Shown piece by piece: positions 1-7,940 of a DNA stretch of 64,000 bases. Source of the stretch: Clostridia bacterium (GTDB lineage: Bacteria; Bacillota; Clostridia; Christensenellales; Aristaeellaceae); the NCBI GenBank assembly GCA_017549335.1, contig JAFYVB010000029.1, positions 1-64,000 on the forward strand. Direction: 5' to 3'. The position numbers and the translations under genes are program-made. The notes beneath the pieces are model-generated. The model made no database searches. It saw only the letters and a program-made list of their open reading frames with translations, and had not been told where the DNA came from. Within the stretch, counting starts at the first letter, position 1. Each line of letters begins with the position of its first letter.

Positions 1-67
1 GGTCAACGTGACCGATGGTGCCGATGTTTACATGAGGCTTGCTGCGCTCAAATTTTGCCTTTGCCAT
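1..67 (-). CDS. tuf: Elongation factor Tu, N-terminal fragment (cut by window edge)
   Basis: Only the first 22 codons lie in the window. They read [20 protein letters not shown] and then VD, which is the characteristic start of EF-Tu, ending just before the P-loop. EF-Tu is the GTPase that carries aminoacyl-tRNA to the ribosome. The ATG at 65-67 is preceded by a strong GGGAGGAATT ribosome binding site. The gene lies 40 bases downstream of tRNA-Gly on the same strand and probably shares its promoter. The identification is secure even from this fragment because the N-terminus is nearly invariant. Confidence 0.96.
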
Positions 68-107
68 GGTGAATTCCTCCCAACAAAAATGAAGTGTGAT
101 ATTCGTA

Positions 108-181
108 TGGATCGGGTGATGGGAATCGAACCCACGTGATCAGCTTGGGAAGCTGGAGTTCTGCCATTGAACTACACCCGC
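108..181 (-). tRNA. tRNA-Gly (anticodon CCC)
   Basis: On the minus strand a cloverleaf starts GCGGGTG at 181 and contains the D-arm TAGTTCAATGGCAGAAC, anticodon loop TTCCCAA (anticodon CCC, reading GGG) and T-arm GGGTTCGATTCCC. It ends CACCCG-A-T-CCA with an encoded CCA. Six acceptor pairs are perfect, but position 1 (G) faces A at position 72, which is unusual. It is followed directly by tuf, as tRNAs precede tufB in some other bacteria. Confidence 0.95.
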
Positions 182-214
182 ACAGCATGCAGACTCATCA
201 AGTCTAACATGCTT

Positions 215-243
215 ATTTTACCCGTATCGGCAGCAAATGTCAA
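215..243 (-). promoter_or_regulatory. Sigma-A promoter for tRNA-Gly/tuf
   Basis: Reading the minus strand, TTGACA (238-243) and TAAAAT (215-220) are separated by exactly 17 bases. The predicted start lies about 25 bases before the mature tRNA 5' end. No other promoter-like sequence lies between the tRNA and tuf, so a joint transcript is likely. Confidence 0.8.
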
Positions 244-310
244 CCGTTCCAGGGAATATTTCGGAAATATCCTTACCGATCCGGCCTTTTTTATACTGCC
301 TCTGCACGGA

Positions 311-967
311 TTATTCATCCTGTGATTTATCTTCGAGAAAATGCATCAGTTTTCTCTTCACGCGCTGCAATGCATTATCGATGGATTTGACATGACGATC
401 CAGCATCAGAGCAATTTCCTGATAACTTTTTCCGTCCAGGAATGCTTCCAGCACCTGCTTTTCGAAGTCGGAAAGCAATGTGTCGATCTGCTTTTGAATA
501 TTGTCCATGCCCTCCTTGCTGATAAAGAGATCCTCCGGGTTGGTAACTCTGCCTTCAATCACATCAAGCAGCGTACGGTCGGACTCTTCATCATACAAGG
601 GCTTATTCAGCGATACATAGCTGTTAAGCGGCACATGTTTTTGGCGCGTAGCCGTTTTAATGGCTGTAATGATCTGACGCTTCACGCACAGCTCAGCGAA
701 GGCTCGGAAGGACGTTTGTTTATCCGCTTTATAATCGCGGATCGCTTTATACAATCCGATCATGCCTTCCTGCACAATATCCTCATGATCTGCGCCAATC
801 AGGAAATAGCTTCTCGCTTTTGCGCGCACGAAATTCTTGTACTTGTCAAGCAGGAAAACAAGCGCCTGCCCATCCCCCGTCTGTGCTTGCAAAGCCACTT
901 CATCATCAGGCATCACAGCGTAATGCTGCAGCTCATTGGTGTCGATGCCATCATAGCTATCCGGCAT
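311..967 (-). CDS. sigH: RNA polymerase sporulation sigma factor SigH (Spo0H)
   Basis: A 218-residue sigma-70 family protein. It shows region 2 (HEDIVQEGMIGLYKAIRDY, then TSFRAFAELCVKRQIITAI) and a C-terminal region 4 helix-turn-helix (KSYQEIALMLDRHVKSIDNAL). SigH drives the transition to stationary phase and early sporulation genes, including Spo0A phosphorelay functions. The frame is open further upstream into rlmB, but the ATG at 965-967 is chosen because AAAGGAGA sits just before it and the protein then starts MPDSYDGIDTNEL like its relatives. The length matches B. subtilis SigH (218). The gene is the last of the AraC-mrnC-thyX-rlmB-sigH run. An imperfect inverted repeat follows at about 255-274, but it has no T-run. 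Confidence 0.95.
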   Translation of the reverse strand: MPDSYDGIDTNELQHYAVMPDDEVALQAQTGDGQALVFLLDKYKNFVRAKARSYFLIGADHEDIVQEGMIGLYKAIRDYKADKQTSFRAFAELCVKRQIITAIKTATRQKHVPLNSYVSLNKPLYDEESDRTLLDVIEGRVTNPEDLFISKEGMDNIQKQIDTLLSDFEKQVLEAFLDGKSYQEIALMLDRHVKSIDNALQRVKRKLMHFLEDKSQDE

Positions 968-981
968 AGACCAGTCTCCTT

Positions 982-2007
982 TTAATCTCTGGCAGCGGCC
1001 GCAGCATACATCAAAATACCGGCCGCAACAGAGGCATTGAGTGATTCCATCGCAGGATTCTTCATGGGAATGGAAACAATATGATCGCATTGTTCGCGGA
1101 CAAGACGGCTAATGCCATCGCCTTCGGAACCGATCACAATGGCACAGGCACCGGAGAAATTCACCTTGCGGTAGTCTTCTCCGTCCGCATCAGCACCGTA
1201 AAGCCAGATGCCCTTGCTCTGCAGACGCTTAATCTCGTTGGTAAGATTAACAACGCGGGCAACCTTGATGTGCTCAACACCGCCGGCAGAGGCCTTAACC
1301 GCAGCAGGGGTAAGACCCACAGCACGGCGTTCAGGAACAATCACGCCATGAGCGCCCACAGCAGCGGCGGTTCTGATCACAGCACCCAGATTATGAGGAT
1401 CGGTCACGCCGTCCAGAATAATCAGGAAGGGGGCTTCGCCGCGCTGGGCAGCCACTTCCAGCATATCGTCCACGTCAGCGTACTGATAGGCGGAAGCAAA
1501 AGCGATCATGCCCTGATGGTTCTTGGCGATCTCGTCCAGTCGAATGCGTTCCACCATCTGCACGGGCACATGCACTTCATGAGCCATGGCAACGATCTCG
1601 CGGGCCGTGCCGGACAGATCGCCCTTTGCAACCATGAGCTTTTCAATATCCCGGCCGGATTTCAGCGCTTCGCGAATAGGATTGCGACCGGTAAGAATGT
1701 TGTCGACAACCTCTTCTTCCACTACGGCAGGCTTCACAGCGGGAGCCGGCTTGGGAGGACGGCGATCAGCCTGAGGACGGGGAGCGTTTTTCTTGAAATC
1801 GGGCTTGCGACCGAATTCTTTTTTCTCATATGAACCGTGATATCCGCCGCGTTCATCCTTGCGGTACATATCAGGCTTGGCATTACGTGCCTTGTTGTTG
1901 CGGGGGCCGTTGCGGTAATCCGTTCCTTCGTCAGACTTCCAAGCATCCGCGCGCATATGATCGGCACGGGTAGTGCGCTTTTTCTTCACATCATCAAAGT
2001 AAGCCAT
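982..2007 (-). CDS. rlmB: 23S rRNA (guanosine-2'-O-)-methyltransferase RlmB (TrmH/SPOUT family)
   Basis: The SPOUT methyltransferase that methylates the 2'-O of a guanosine in the peptidyl-transferase region of 23S rRNA (G2251 in E. coli). Residues about 104-175 form the substrate-binding domain beginning GRNPIREAL. The knotted catalytic domain follows, with DPHNLGAVIRTA, IVIGSEGDGISRLV and SLNASVAAGILMY, the three SpoU motifs. The first 100 residues are a basic, low-complexity, probably disordered extension rich in K, R, N and P, longer than in most relatives (usually near 250 residues in total). The start is supported by GAGGT ahead of ATG. It is 14 bases upstream of sigH, as in other Bacillota. 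Confidence 0.93.
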   Translation of the reverse strand: MAYFDDVKKKRTTRADHMRADAWKSDEGTDYRNGPRNNKARNAKPDMYRKDERGGYHGSYEKKEFGRKPDFKKNAPRPQADRRPPKPAPAVKPAVVEEEVVDNILTGRNPIREALKSGRDIEKLMVAKGDLSGTAREIVAMAHEVHVPVQMVERIRLDEIAKNHQGMIAFASAYQYADVDDMLEVAAQRGEAPFLIILDGVTDPHNLGAVIRTAAAVGAHGVIVPERRAVGLTPAAVKASAGGVEHIKVARVVNLTNEIKRLQSKGIWLYGADADGEDYRKVNFSGACAIVIGSEGDGISRLVREQCDHIVSIPMKNPAMESLNASVAAGILMYAAAAARD

Positions 2008-2027
2008 TTTCTTTAACCTCTTTATGT

Positions 2028-2750
2028 TTATTTACGGTAGTACGCTTTCATTTCCACTGCTTTTCCGCAGGTCTTTTCGCCTTCCGGGCATATACCGCGT
2101 ACGCATCCCGGTCCCGCTTTCTCAAAAAGCACAGGCGCAGTTTCCTTACACAGACGCAGCATCTCGTTTGCAAGCGCTCTGATCTCCCACTGGGCACGCG
2201 AACAGCAGCGCAGTTCAAAGAAGTGGAGCAGTTCCCGGGTATTCATCGTCAGTACAAGACGCGTTTCGCAGGCATTGGGAAGAACGAATCTTGCATCTTC
2301 ATTACTGCTTTCGCCCTTTGCGCCCAGCGCCTGCTGCCACTCGATATACCATTGCTGCATCTGCAGCATCTGGCTATTGTATTTTTCCACTGTCTCATCG
2401 CCCAAAGCTCTGATAGCAGGCGGCACGATATAGGCAAAGTTTTCTCCTGCCAGAGAAACGTAGCGCTGGCTCTGCACACTGAAGGAAGCGATGCGATGAC
2501 GGGTAAGCTGCGCCAGAAGGACACGGCTCACACCTTCAATGGCAAAGGTAAAGGACGCATGCTCAAGCACAGACAGGTGTTTGGATTCCATGATTTTTTC
2601 AAGGAACGCCGTCTGATCCTGAGCATTGATCTTATCCCGAAGAGCCATTACGTCAGCCTTTGCATAACATAGCTTGGCAGCTAAAGCGCAGATCTGTTCA
2701 GGATTGGGCGTCGATGCCAGCAGTTCGACATGAAGCTTCTTTTCAGGCAT
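2028..2750 (-). CDS. thyX: FAD-dependent thymidylate synthase ThyX
   Basis: Flavin-dependent thymidylate synthase, 240 residues, which makes dTMP from dUMP with methylenetetrahydrofolate and NAD(P)H. The signature RHRxxSxxxxSxR is present as RHRIASFSVQSQR at about residues 86-98. Other typical segments are SVLEHASFTF and NTRELLHFFELRCCSRAQWEIR. ThyX normally works as a homotetramer with FAD. The 5' end overlaps mrnC by 8 bases, so the two are translationally coupled; AAAGGAG lies before the ATG. No thyA is present in the window, so this may be the only thymidylate synthase, but that cannot be judged from 64 kb. Confidence 0.96.
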   Translation of the reverse strand: MPEKKLHVELLASTPNPEQICALAAKLCYAKADVMALRDKINAQDQTAFLEKIMESKHLSVLEHASFTFAIEGVSRVLLAQLTRHRIASFSVQSQRYVSLAGENFAYIVPPAIRALGDETVEKYNSQMLQMQQWYIEWQQALGAKGESSNEDARFVLPNACETRLVLTMNTRELLHFFELRCCSRAQWEIRALANEMLRLCKETAPVLFEKAGPGCVRGICPEGEKTCGKAVEMKAYYRK

Positions 2751-3144
2751 TGCTTTTCTCCTTTATCAAGCTTAATTCGTAAAGCAGCTGCGCGCGCCGC
2801 ATTTGTCCCGTCAGATATAAATACCCCATCAGCGCCTCGTATCCCGTAGCATCCAGATACTCCTCCCGAGAGGCTGCATGCGGCACATTGTGACCGAGAT
2901 GCGCATTTCTTGCACGCCGGACTACGTCCGCTTCATCTTCATCAAGCAAATGCTTTACAGATTCAAGAGCCGCCGCCTGCGCACGGGCATTGACGATCTT
3001 TGTGGCACAGGTATGCATATCCTTGACCTTGATATCCCGAAACATCAGATTGGTACGCGTCAGCAAATCACAAACCGTATCGCCCATGAAGGCAAGCTGT
3101 AAAGCAGAAAGGCGCTTTGCAGCCTCTTTGGTCATCAGCGGCAT
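2743..3144 (-). CDS. mrnC: Mini-ribonuclease III (MrnC)
   Basis: A 133-residue protein that is a stand-alone RNase III catalytic domain without a double-stranded RNA-binding domain. The opening SALQLAFMGDTVCDLLTR holds the conserved glycine and aspartate of the RNase III core; ATGYEALMGYLYLTG near residues 101-115 corresponds to the second acidic site. Mini-III dimers process the termini of 23S rRNA precursors in Bacillota. In B. subtilis the gene sits between cysS and rlmB. Here cysS is missing and an AraC regulator gene lies 9 bases upstream. AAGGAAAAG precedes the ATG. Confidence 0.93.
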   Translation of the reverse strand: MPLMTKEAAKRLSALQLAFMGDTVCDLLTRTNLMFRDIKVKDMHTCATKIVNARAQAAALESVKHLLDEDEADVVRRARNAHLGHNVPHAASREEYLDATGYEALMGYLYLTGQMRRAQLLYELSLIKEKSNA

Positions 3145-3153
3145 ATCTTTTCC

Positions 3154-4029
3154 TTACTTCTGCGCAGTTTTGCTGTATGCAGAGGGGCTCATACCCACAA
3201 TGTTTTTGAAGGTTTTGGAGAAATGATACGGGTCGCTCATGCCGACCTCCGCGCCTGCGTGACGAACAGTTGAACCGTTTTTAAGCAAGGTCTTGGCGCG
3301 TTCCATCTTGCAGAAAAGCTGATAGCTTTGCGGTGGCATACCCACCTCGGATACAAAGCGCTTACGGAAGGTTTCCACAGGCATACGACTGATCGCAGCC
3401 ATCTGTGCCAGCGTAAAGCTGTCACGATACTGATTTTTTCGCATCGCATCCACAACGCGGGCAATCTCATGAGAAAGAACGGCATCCATGGCCACCGGTT
3501 GGCCGGAATGGGAGGCAAGCATGGCCCACAGGAGCTGCTGCAGCTGCGCACTGGAAGCGTCCTGCGAAGCAGCAATGCGTACAACAGCCTGCACAATATG
3601 CCGTGCAAGATTAAGCTGAGAAGGCAACGCCCCCTGATTGATGGTTCTGTGGGGCAAAGCGCCCATCCGCTGAAGGAAAGCGCTGCTGAGCGGGCCATCA
3701 ACCATCAGCCAAAGAGCCCGCGCTTCCTGAAGCACGTTTACGGAAACGCCGCAGGTGACCGGAGGCAGCATGCAGCATTCGCCGTTATGCAAGGCAAACA
3801 CATCTTCTCCGCATTCAATCTCGACCTGTCCGTTTTCGACAGCAAACCAAACCCAGCAATCGCTGTCATTCATGCGATATTGACCGGTCGGCAGCATGAC
3901 CGTACCGGCAGCCGAAATCCACACGCCGCTGGCGCGGGCCAGTTCATCCGGCGTATGGGAACCTTCTACATACAAAGGCTGAGATAATTCATCTTCTCTG
4001 ATTGGCACGAGAAGCTGAGATACAGGCAT
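3154..4029 (-). CDS. AraC-family transcriptional regulator
   Basis: A 291-residue regulator with an N-terminal cupin-like sensor domain (residues about 20-150, with the phrase DCWVWFAVENGQVEIECG) and a C-terminal AraC double helix-turn-helix (about 185-288). Recognisable AraC segments are FTLAQMAAISRMPVETFRKRFVSE and the end GAEVGMSDPYHFSKTFKNIVGMSPSAY. The ligand is unknown; a sugar is the usual guess for this architecture. It is the first gene of a run with mrnC, thyX, rlmB and sigH, only 9 bases before mrnC, an unusual partner for those housekeeping genes. GGGAGGGGATAGGT precedes the ATG. Confidence 0.88.
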   Translation of the reverse strand: MPVSQLLVPIREDELSQPLYVEGSHTPDELARASGVWISAAGTVMLPTGQYRMNDSDCWVWFAVENGQVEIECGEDVFALHNGECCMLPPVTCGVSVNVLQEARALWLMVDGPLSSAFLQRMGALPHRTINQGALPSQLNLARHIVQAVVRIAASQDASSAQLQQLLWAMLASHSGQPVAMDAVLSHEIARVVDAMRKNQYRDSFTLAQMAAISRMPVETFRKRFVSEVGMPPQSYQLFCKMERAKTLLKNGSTVRHAGAEVGMSDPYHFSKTFKNIVGMSPSAYSKTAQK

Positions 4030-4064
4030 ACCTATCCCCTCCCTATAACTCTTACCGATACAGT

Positions 4065-4093
4065 ATTTTACAGCCCAAATCCCACATTGTCAA
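4065..4093 (-). promoter_or_regulatory. Sigma-A promoter for the AraC-mrnC-thyX-rlmB-sigH run
   Basis: On the minus strand TTGACA (4088-4093) and TAAAAT (4065-4070) are separated by 17 bases, giving a start some 30 bases before the AraC-family ATG. The rest of the 238-base divergent gap (4030-4267) is AT-rich. It includes a TATAAT at 4229-4234 on the plus strand, which may belong to the radical SAM operon, but I see no good -35 partner for it. Confidence 0.75.
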
Positions 4094-4267
4094 TATCGGA
4101 TTGCCATTTTTTACATGGAAATTATACATAGCCGCCAAGCGAAATATACAACATTTTGTGTTTATTGCAATTTTGTTACAATTATTAAAGTATATATAGC
4201 GATGGACAACCCCTGTGTTTTATGGTATTATAATAAATTGAAATAATATGTATTGGAGGCTATGCTT

Positions 4268-6118
4268 GTGAAAGAGTTTTCTGAAAGCAAGCTTGAAAAA
4301 ATACTGGATACGGCGCTTAAACCCGCCCGCTATACCGGCGGCGAAATGAATGCCGTTATCAAGCCTTTTGACAGTGCTGATGTTACCTTTGCCTTCTGTT
4401 TCCCGGACGCTTATGAAGTAGGCATGTCGCATCTGGGAATCAAGATCCTTTACCATATCATCAACAAGCAGCCTTGGGCGCTGTGCGAACGCGTTTATAC
4501 CCCCTGGCCCGATATGGCCGATGCACTGCGCCGTGAAAACCTGCCGCTGTTCTCCATCGAATCGCGTACTCCCGTGCGCAGGTTCGATATTCTCGGCTTC
4601 ACGCTTCAGTATGAAATGTGTTATACCAACATTCTTGAAGTGCTGGATCTGTCGGATATTCCGCTGCGCAGCTGCGACCGCACAGAAGAAGACCCCATCA
4701 TCATGGCCGGCGGCCCCTGTGCCTATAATCCCGAACCTTTGGCGCCTTTCATCGACGTTTTCCAGATCGGCGACGGCGAGGAGATGATGCTGGAGGCCAT
4801 CGAATGCGTACGCAAATGCAAGGCGGAAAAAGCTTCCCGCCTTGAAACGCTGCGTGCACTGGCGAAGATCGAGGGCATTTATGTTCCCGCCTTCTATGAA
4901 GCAACCTACAACGAGGACGGTACGCTCAAGGCTTTCACTCCCATTGACAATGCCGCAAGCCCCATCGTCCGCAAACGCATCGTCCGGGATCTGGACAAGG
5001 CCGATTATCCCGATTCTTTCATCGTTCCTTATACCGAGGCCATTCAGGATCGTTCCGTTCTTGAAATCATGCGCGGCTGCACCAAGGGATGCCGTTTCTG
5101 TCAGGCCGGCATGCTCTACCGTCCCGTACGTGAACGCAGCCTGGAAACCCTTTTAAAGCAGGCCGACAATCTGGTCAATTCCACCGGTTACGAAGAAATC
5201 TCGCTTTCTTCCCTTTCCAGTGGCGACTATTCGCACCTGTCCGAGCTTTGCTGTGCATTGACCGAGCGCTATGCGGATAAAAAGGTCAGCCTGTCTCTGC
5301 CTTCCATGCGTCTTGACAGTGTCGTTAAGCAGTCTCTCGAAGAAATGCAGAAAGTCCGCAAGGCCGGTCTTACGCTGGCTCCCGAAGCGGGTACGCAGCG
5401 TCTGCGCGACGTAATCAACAAAGGCGTAACGGAAGAAGATCTTGTTCGCGCCGTAACCGACGCCTTCCAAAGCGGCTGGAGCACCGTAAAGCTCTATTTC
5501 ATGATCGGCCTTCCCACCGAAACCGACGCCGATCTTGAAGGCATCGGTCACGTTGCCAAGCAAGTTATGAACTGCTACTTCACCGTCCCCAAGAGCCAGC
5601 GCGCCAGAGGCCTTCGTGTAACGGCCAGCGCCTCCACCTTTGTTCCCAAGGCCTTTACGCCCTTCCAGTGGCAGGGGCAGGATCCGCTGGATACGATCCG
5701 TGAAAAACAGCACAAGCTAAAAGACATCCTCTATGCCGTCAAGGGCGTTAACTTCAACTGGCACGACCCCGAACTGAGTATGCTGGAAGCCTGCTTTGCC
5801 CGCGGCGACCGCCGCTTGGCTGATGTATTGCTGGCTGCCTGGAAAAACGGCTGCCGCATGGACGGCTGGAGTGAATTCACCAATTTCGAAGGCTGGACGA
5901 AAGCCTTTGAGGACTGCGGCGTTGATCCCGCGTTCTATGCCAACCGCGAACGCGGCGAAAACGAACTTCTTCCCTGGGATTTTATCGATGCCGGTGTTAC
6001 CCGCGCCTTCCTGTGGCGTGAGTGGCAGCGCGCACAGAAAGCCGAGGTCACACCCGATTGCCGCAAGGGCTGCCAGGGCTGCGGACTTCAGCGTTTTGAG
6101 GGGGTATGCCGCAAATGA
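4268..6118 (+). CDS. B12-binding-like radical SAM protein (TIGR03960 type)
   Basis: A 616-residue protein with an N-terminal B12-binding-like Rossmann domain (AFCFPDAYEVGMSHLGI) and a radical SAM barrel with the cluster motif CTKGCRFC near residue 272. Its C-terminus ends in the cysteine cluster CRKGCQGCGLQ. This matches the family that is almost always next to a TIGR03936 protein and RNase E/G in Clostridia. Its reaction is not established as far as I know; an RNA- or ribosome-linked role is inferred from neighbours only. GTG at 4268 is preferred because GGAGG sits 8 bases before it. An ATG at 4262 is only 2 bases from that site. Confidence 0.88.
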   Translation: MKEFSESKLEKILDTALKPARYTGGEMNAVIKPFDSADVTFAFCFPDAYEVGMSHLGIKILYHIINKQPWALCERVYTPWPDMADALRRENLPLFSIESRTPVRRFDILGFTLQYEMCYTNILEVLDLSDIPLRSCDRTEEDPIIMAGGPCAYNPEPLAPFIDVFQIGDGEEMMLEAIECVRKCKAEKASRLETLRALAKIEGIYVPAFYEATYNEDGTLKAFTPIDNAASPIVRKRIVRDLDKADYPDSFIVPYTEAIQDRSVLEIMRGCTKGCRFCQAGMLYRPVRERSLETLLKQADNLVNSTGYEEISLSSLSSGDYSHLSELCCALTERYADKKVSLSLPSMRLDSVVKQSLEEMQKVRKAGLTLAPEAGTQRLRDVINKGVTEEDLVRAVTDAFQSGWSTVKLYFMIGLPTETDADLEGIGHVAKQVMNCYFTVPKSQRARGLRVTASASTFVPKAFTPFQWQGQDPLDTIREKQHKLKDILYAVKGVNFNWHDPELSMLEACFARGDRRLADVLLAAWKNGCRMDGWSEFTNFEGWTKAFEDCGVDPAFYANRERGENELLPWDFIDAGVTRAFLWREWQRAQKAEVTPDCRKGCQGCGLQRFEGVCRK

Positions 6119-6774
6119 AAATGCTGGTCGTATTCGAAAAACATCCGCGCATCCGTCATATCGGTCACCTTGACCTGATGCGCGCCATGCAGCGCGCACT
6201 GCGCCGCAGCGGGCTGCCCGTCAAGTTTTCTCAAGGCTTTAACCCGCATCTTCTGATCACCTTTGCCGCCCCCTTATCTGTGGGCATGCCGGGCAAACAT
6301 GAGATCATGGAGATTCCTCTTGCCGCAGAAGTGAGCGAAAGCGAATTTCTCACAAAGCTCAACGCTGCCCTTCCGCCCGAGCTGAACTGTCTTTCCGCCC
6401 GCGGTGTGGAAGATAAGCATCCAGCCTCCATGGCTTCGCTGTACGCAGCGGAGTACGAAATCAAAATTGCTCCCGAAGGCGCCGCGCTCTGCGATGCCGT
6501 TGCCTCCTTTATGGCGCAGGAAACCATTATGGCGCTGCGAAAAACGAAGTCCGGCGAAAAGCTGATCGATATCAAGCCCTTGATCTATAAGCTTGAAGTC
6601 ACTTCCCCCGCCACCCTTCGCTGCACGCTTGCACTCAGCGAAGCAGCCACCTGCAAGTGCGATCTGCTGCTGGATGCCCTTTGCGCTCATGCAGGCATTG
6701 AAGATCGTCCCCACACGCTGTCGATCCGTCTTCAGATGTACGGCAAGGACTTTATTCCCCTTGAATTGTTATGA
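6115..6774 (+). CDS. TIGR03936-type radical SAM-associated protein
   Basis: A 219-residue DUF2344-type protein opening with KMLVVFEKHPRIRHIGHLDL and RRSGLPVKFSQGFNPH. These are the hallmarks of the partner protein that follows TIGR03960 radical SAM enzymes and is fused to them in some genomes. The function is unknown. The ATG at 6115 overlaps the upstream stop codon (ATGA) and lies 10 bases after GAGGGGG. The ATG at 6106 is too close to that site. The 3' end overlaps rng by 4 bases. These overlaps imply equimolar, coupled synthesis with the radical SAM protein. Confidence 0.85.
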   Translation: MKMLVVFEKHPRIRHIGHLDLMRAMQRALRRSGLPVKFSQGFNPHLLITFAAPLSVGMPGKHEIMEIPLAAEVSESEFLTKLNAALPPELNCLSARGVEDKHPASMASLYAAEYEIKIAPEGAALCDAVASFMAQETIMALRKTKSGEKLIDIKPLIYKLEVTSPATLRCTLALSEAATCKCDLLLDALCAHAGIEDRPHTLSIRLQMYGKDFIPLELL

Positions 6775-7940
6775 GTATTCTTTTAGTTCAAAAGGAAGAG
6801 AACAGCGTAAAGGCTGCTGTTATCCGCGACAACAGGCTGTATGCCTATCACGCGCAGCAAAATGCGGGCGCAATTTGCGAAGAGCAGATCTATTCCGCCG
6901 TTGTTGATCGCATGGTAAAGGGCATCAACGCCGCTTTCGTCAAGCTTCCGCAGGGCGAATTCGGCTTTTTGCCCTTTGATAAGCAGAAAACGCCGCTTCG
7001 TTCGGGCGAGCGTGTGCTCGTTCAGGTCAAGCGCCCCCCCAACAATGCCAAAAAAGCTTTTATGACGCTTGATATAGCCGTTTCGGGCCAGTACTTGATT
7101 TTACTGCCCACAGGCGGCGGCATTTCCGTTTCCAAGCGTATTGAGGACGAAGACAACCGCAAAAGCCTCCGCCTGATCGGTAAAAAGCTGAAGCCTTCCG
7201 CCTTTGGCATCATCATGCGAAGCGAAGCCTTGGACGTTCCGGAGGAAGTCCTGGCCGAAGAAAAGGATGTGCTCCTTGCCCGCTGGCAGGAAATCTCAAA
7301 GAAAGCTAATTTGTGCTCCGCTCCCGCATTGATCTGGGATGGCGAAGACGCCGTTTCAAAGCTGCTCCGCGAGGAAAAGAATCAGCTTGATTACATTCTC
7401 ACAAATGCGCCCGAGCTTTTGCCCCGGGATCTTCCTTTTACCGTCCGTCAGGCGGACGACCCGTTCCTGCTGCACAATGTAGACCACAAGCTCAAGCGCT
7501 CCTGCCAGCGAACCGTCCTGATGAAAAGCGGCGCCAATCTTGTGATCGACCGATGTGAAGCCATGACGGTCATCGACGTCAACAGCGCCATGTCAGGCGG
7601 CGGCAGAAACATTGCAGATACCGCTGAAAAGATCAATACCGAGGCCGCGAAAGAGATTGCAAGACTTCTTCGTCTCCTCCGAGTCGGCGGCATGATCGTT
7701 ATTGACTTTATCGATATGACAGATGACGCCGCAAGAGAGCGCCTCATTTCCTATATGAAAGAGCTTTTGCAGGACGATCCGCAGAAAACCGTTGTTTACG
7801 GCATCACACAGCTCGGCCTGATGGAAATGACGCGCAGACGCGCCGATACACCGCTTCCGGAGCTGCCCGGCGAAATTTGTCCCCATTGCTGCGGAAGCGG
7901 CATACTCTTTGAAAGCGAGGAAGAAACGCTTGATGCGTGA
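6771..7940 (+). CDS. rng: Ribonuclease E/G family endoribonuclease
   Basis: A 389-residue RNase G-like enzyme. An S1-like RNA-binding part (GINAAFVKLPQGEFGFLPF) is followed by an RNase H-like region and the DNase I-like catalytic core. The two metal-binding aspartates are D269 in MTVIDVNS and D312 in MIVIDFIDM, the same 43-residue spacing as D303/D346 in E. coli RNase E. The zinc-link motif CPHCCGSG lies near residue 370. It lacks the long C-terminal scaffold of RNase E and is shorter than E. coli RNase G. It probably cuts single-stranded AU-rich RNA and matures rRNA. It overlaps both neighbours, by 4 and 8 bases. Confidence 0.93.
   Translation: MSILLVQKEENSVKAAVIRDNRLYAYHAQQNAGAICEEQIYSAVVDRMVKGINAAFVKLPQGEFGFLPFDKQKTPLRSGERVLVQVKRPPNNAKKAFMTLDIAVSGQYLILLPTGGGISVSKRIEDEDNRKSLRLIGKKLKPSAFGIIMRSEALDVPEEVLAEEKDVLLARWQEISKKANLCSAPALIWDGEDAVSKLLREEKNQLDYILTNAPELLPRDLPFTVRQADDPFLLHNVDHKLKRSCQRTVLMKSGANLVIDRCEAMTVIDVNSAMSGGGRNIADTAEKINTEAAKEIARLLRLLRVGGMIVIDFIDMTDDAARERLISYMKELLQDDPQKTVVYGITQLGLMEMTRRRADTPLPELPGEICPHCCGSGILFESEEETLDA

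Noticed and set aside
255-274. Imperfect inverted repeat after sigH as a terminator
   Set aside because: GGAATATTTC/GGAAATATCC can pair but is AT-rich and lacks a T-run on the minus strand. It lies immediately before the tRNA-Gly promoter, so I left it unassigned.
311-1090. Longer SigH starting at 1090
   Set aside because: The extra 41 residues overlap rlmB, contain many cysteines and do not match the family. A strong ribosome binding site marks the start at 967.
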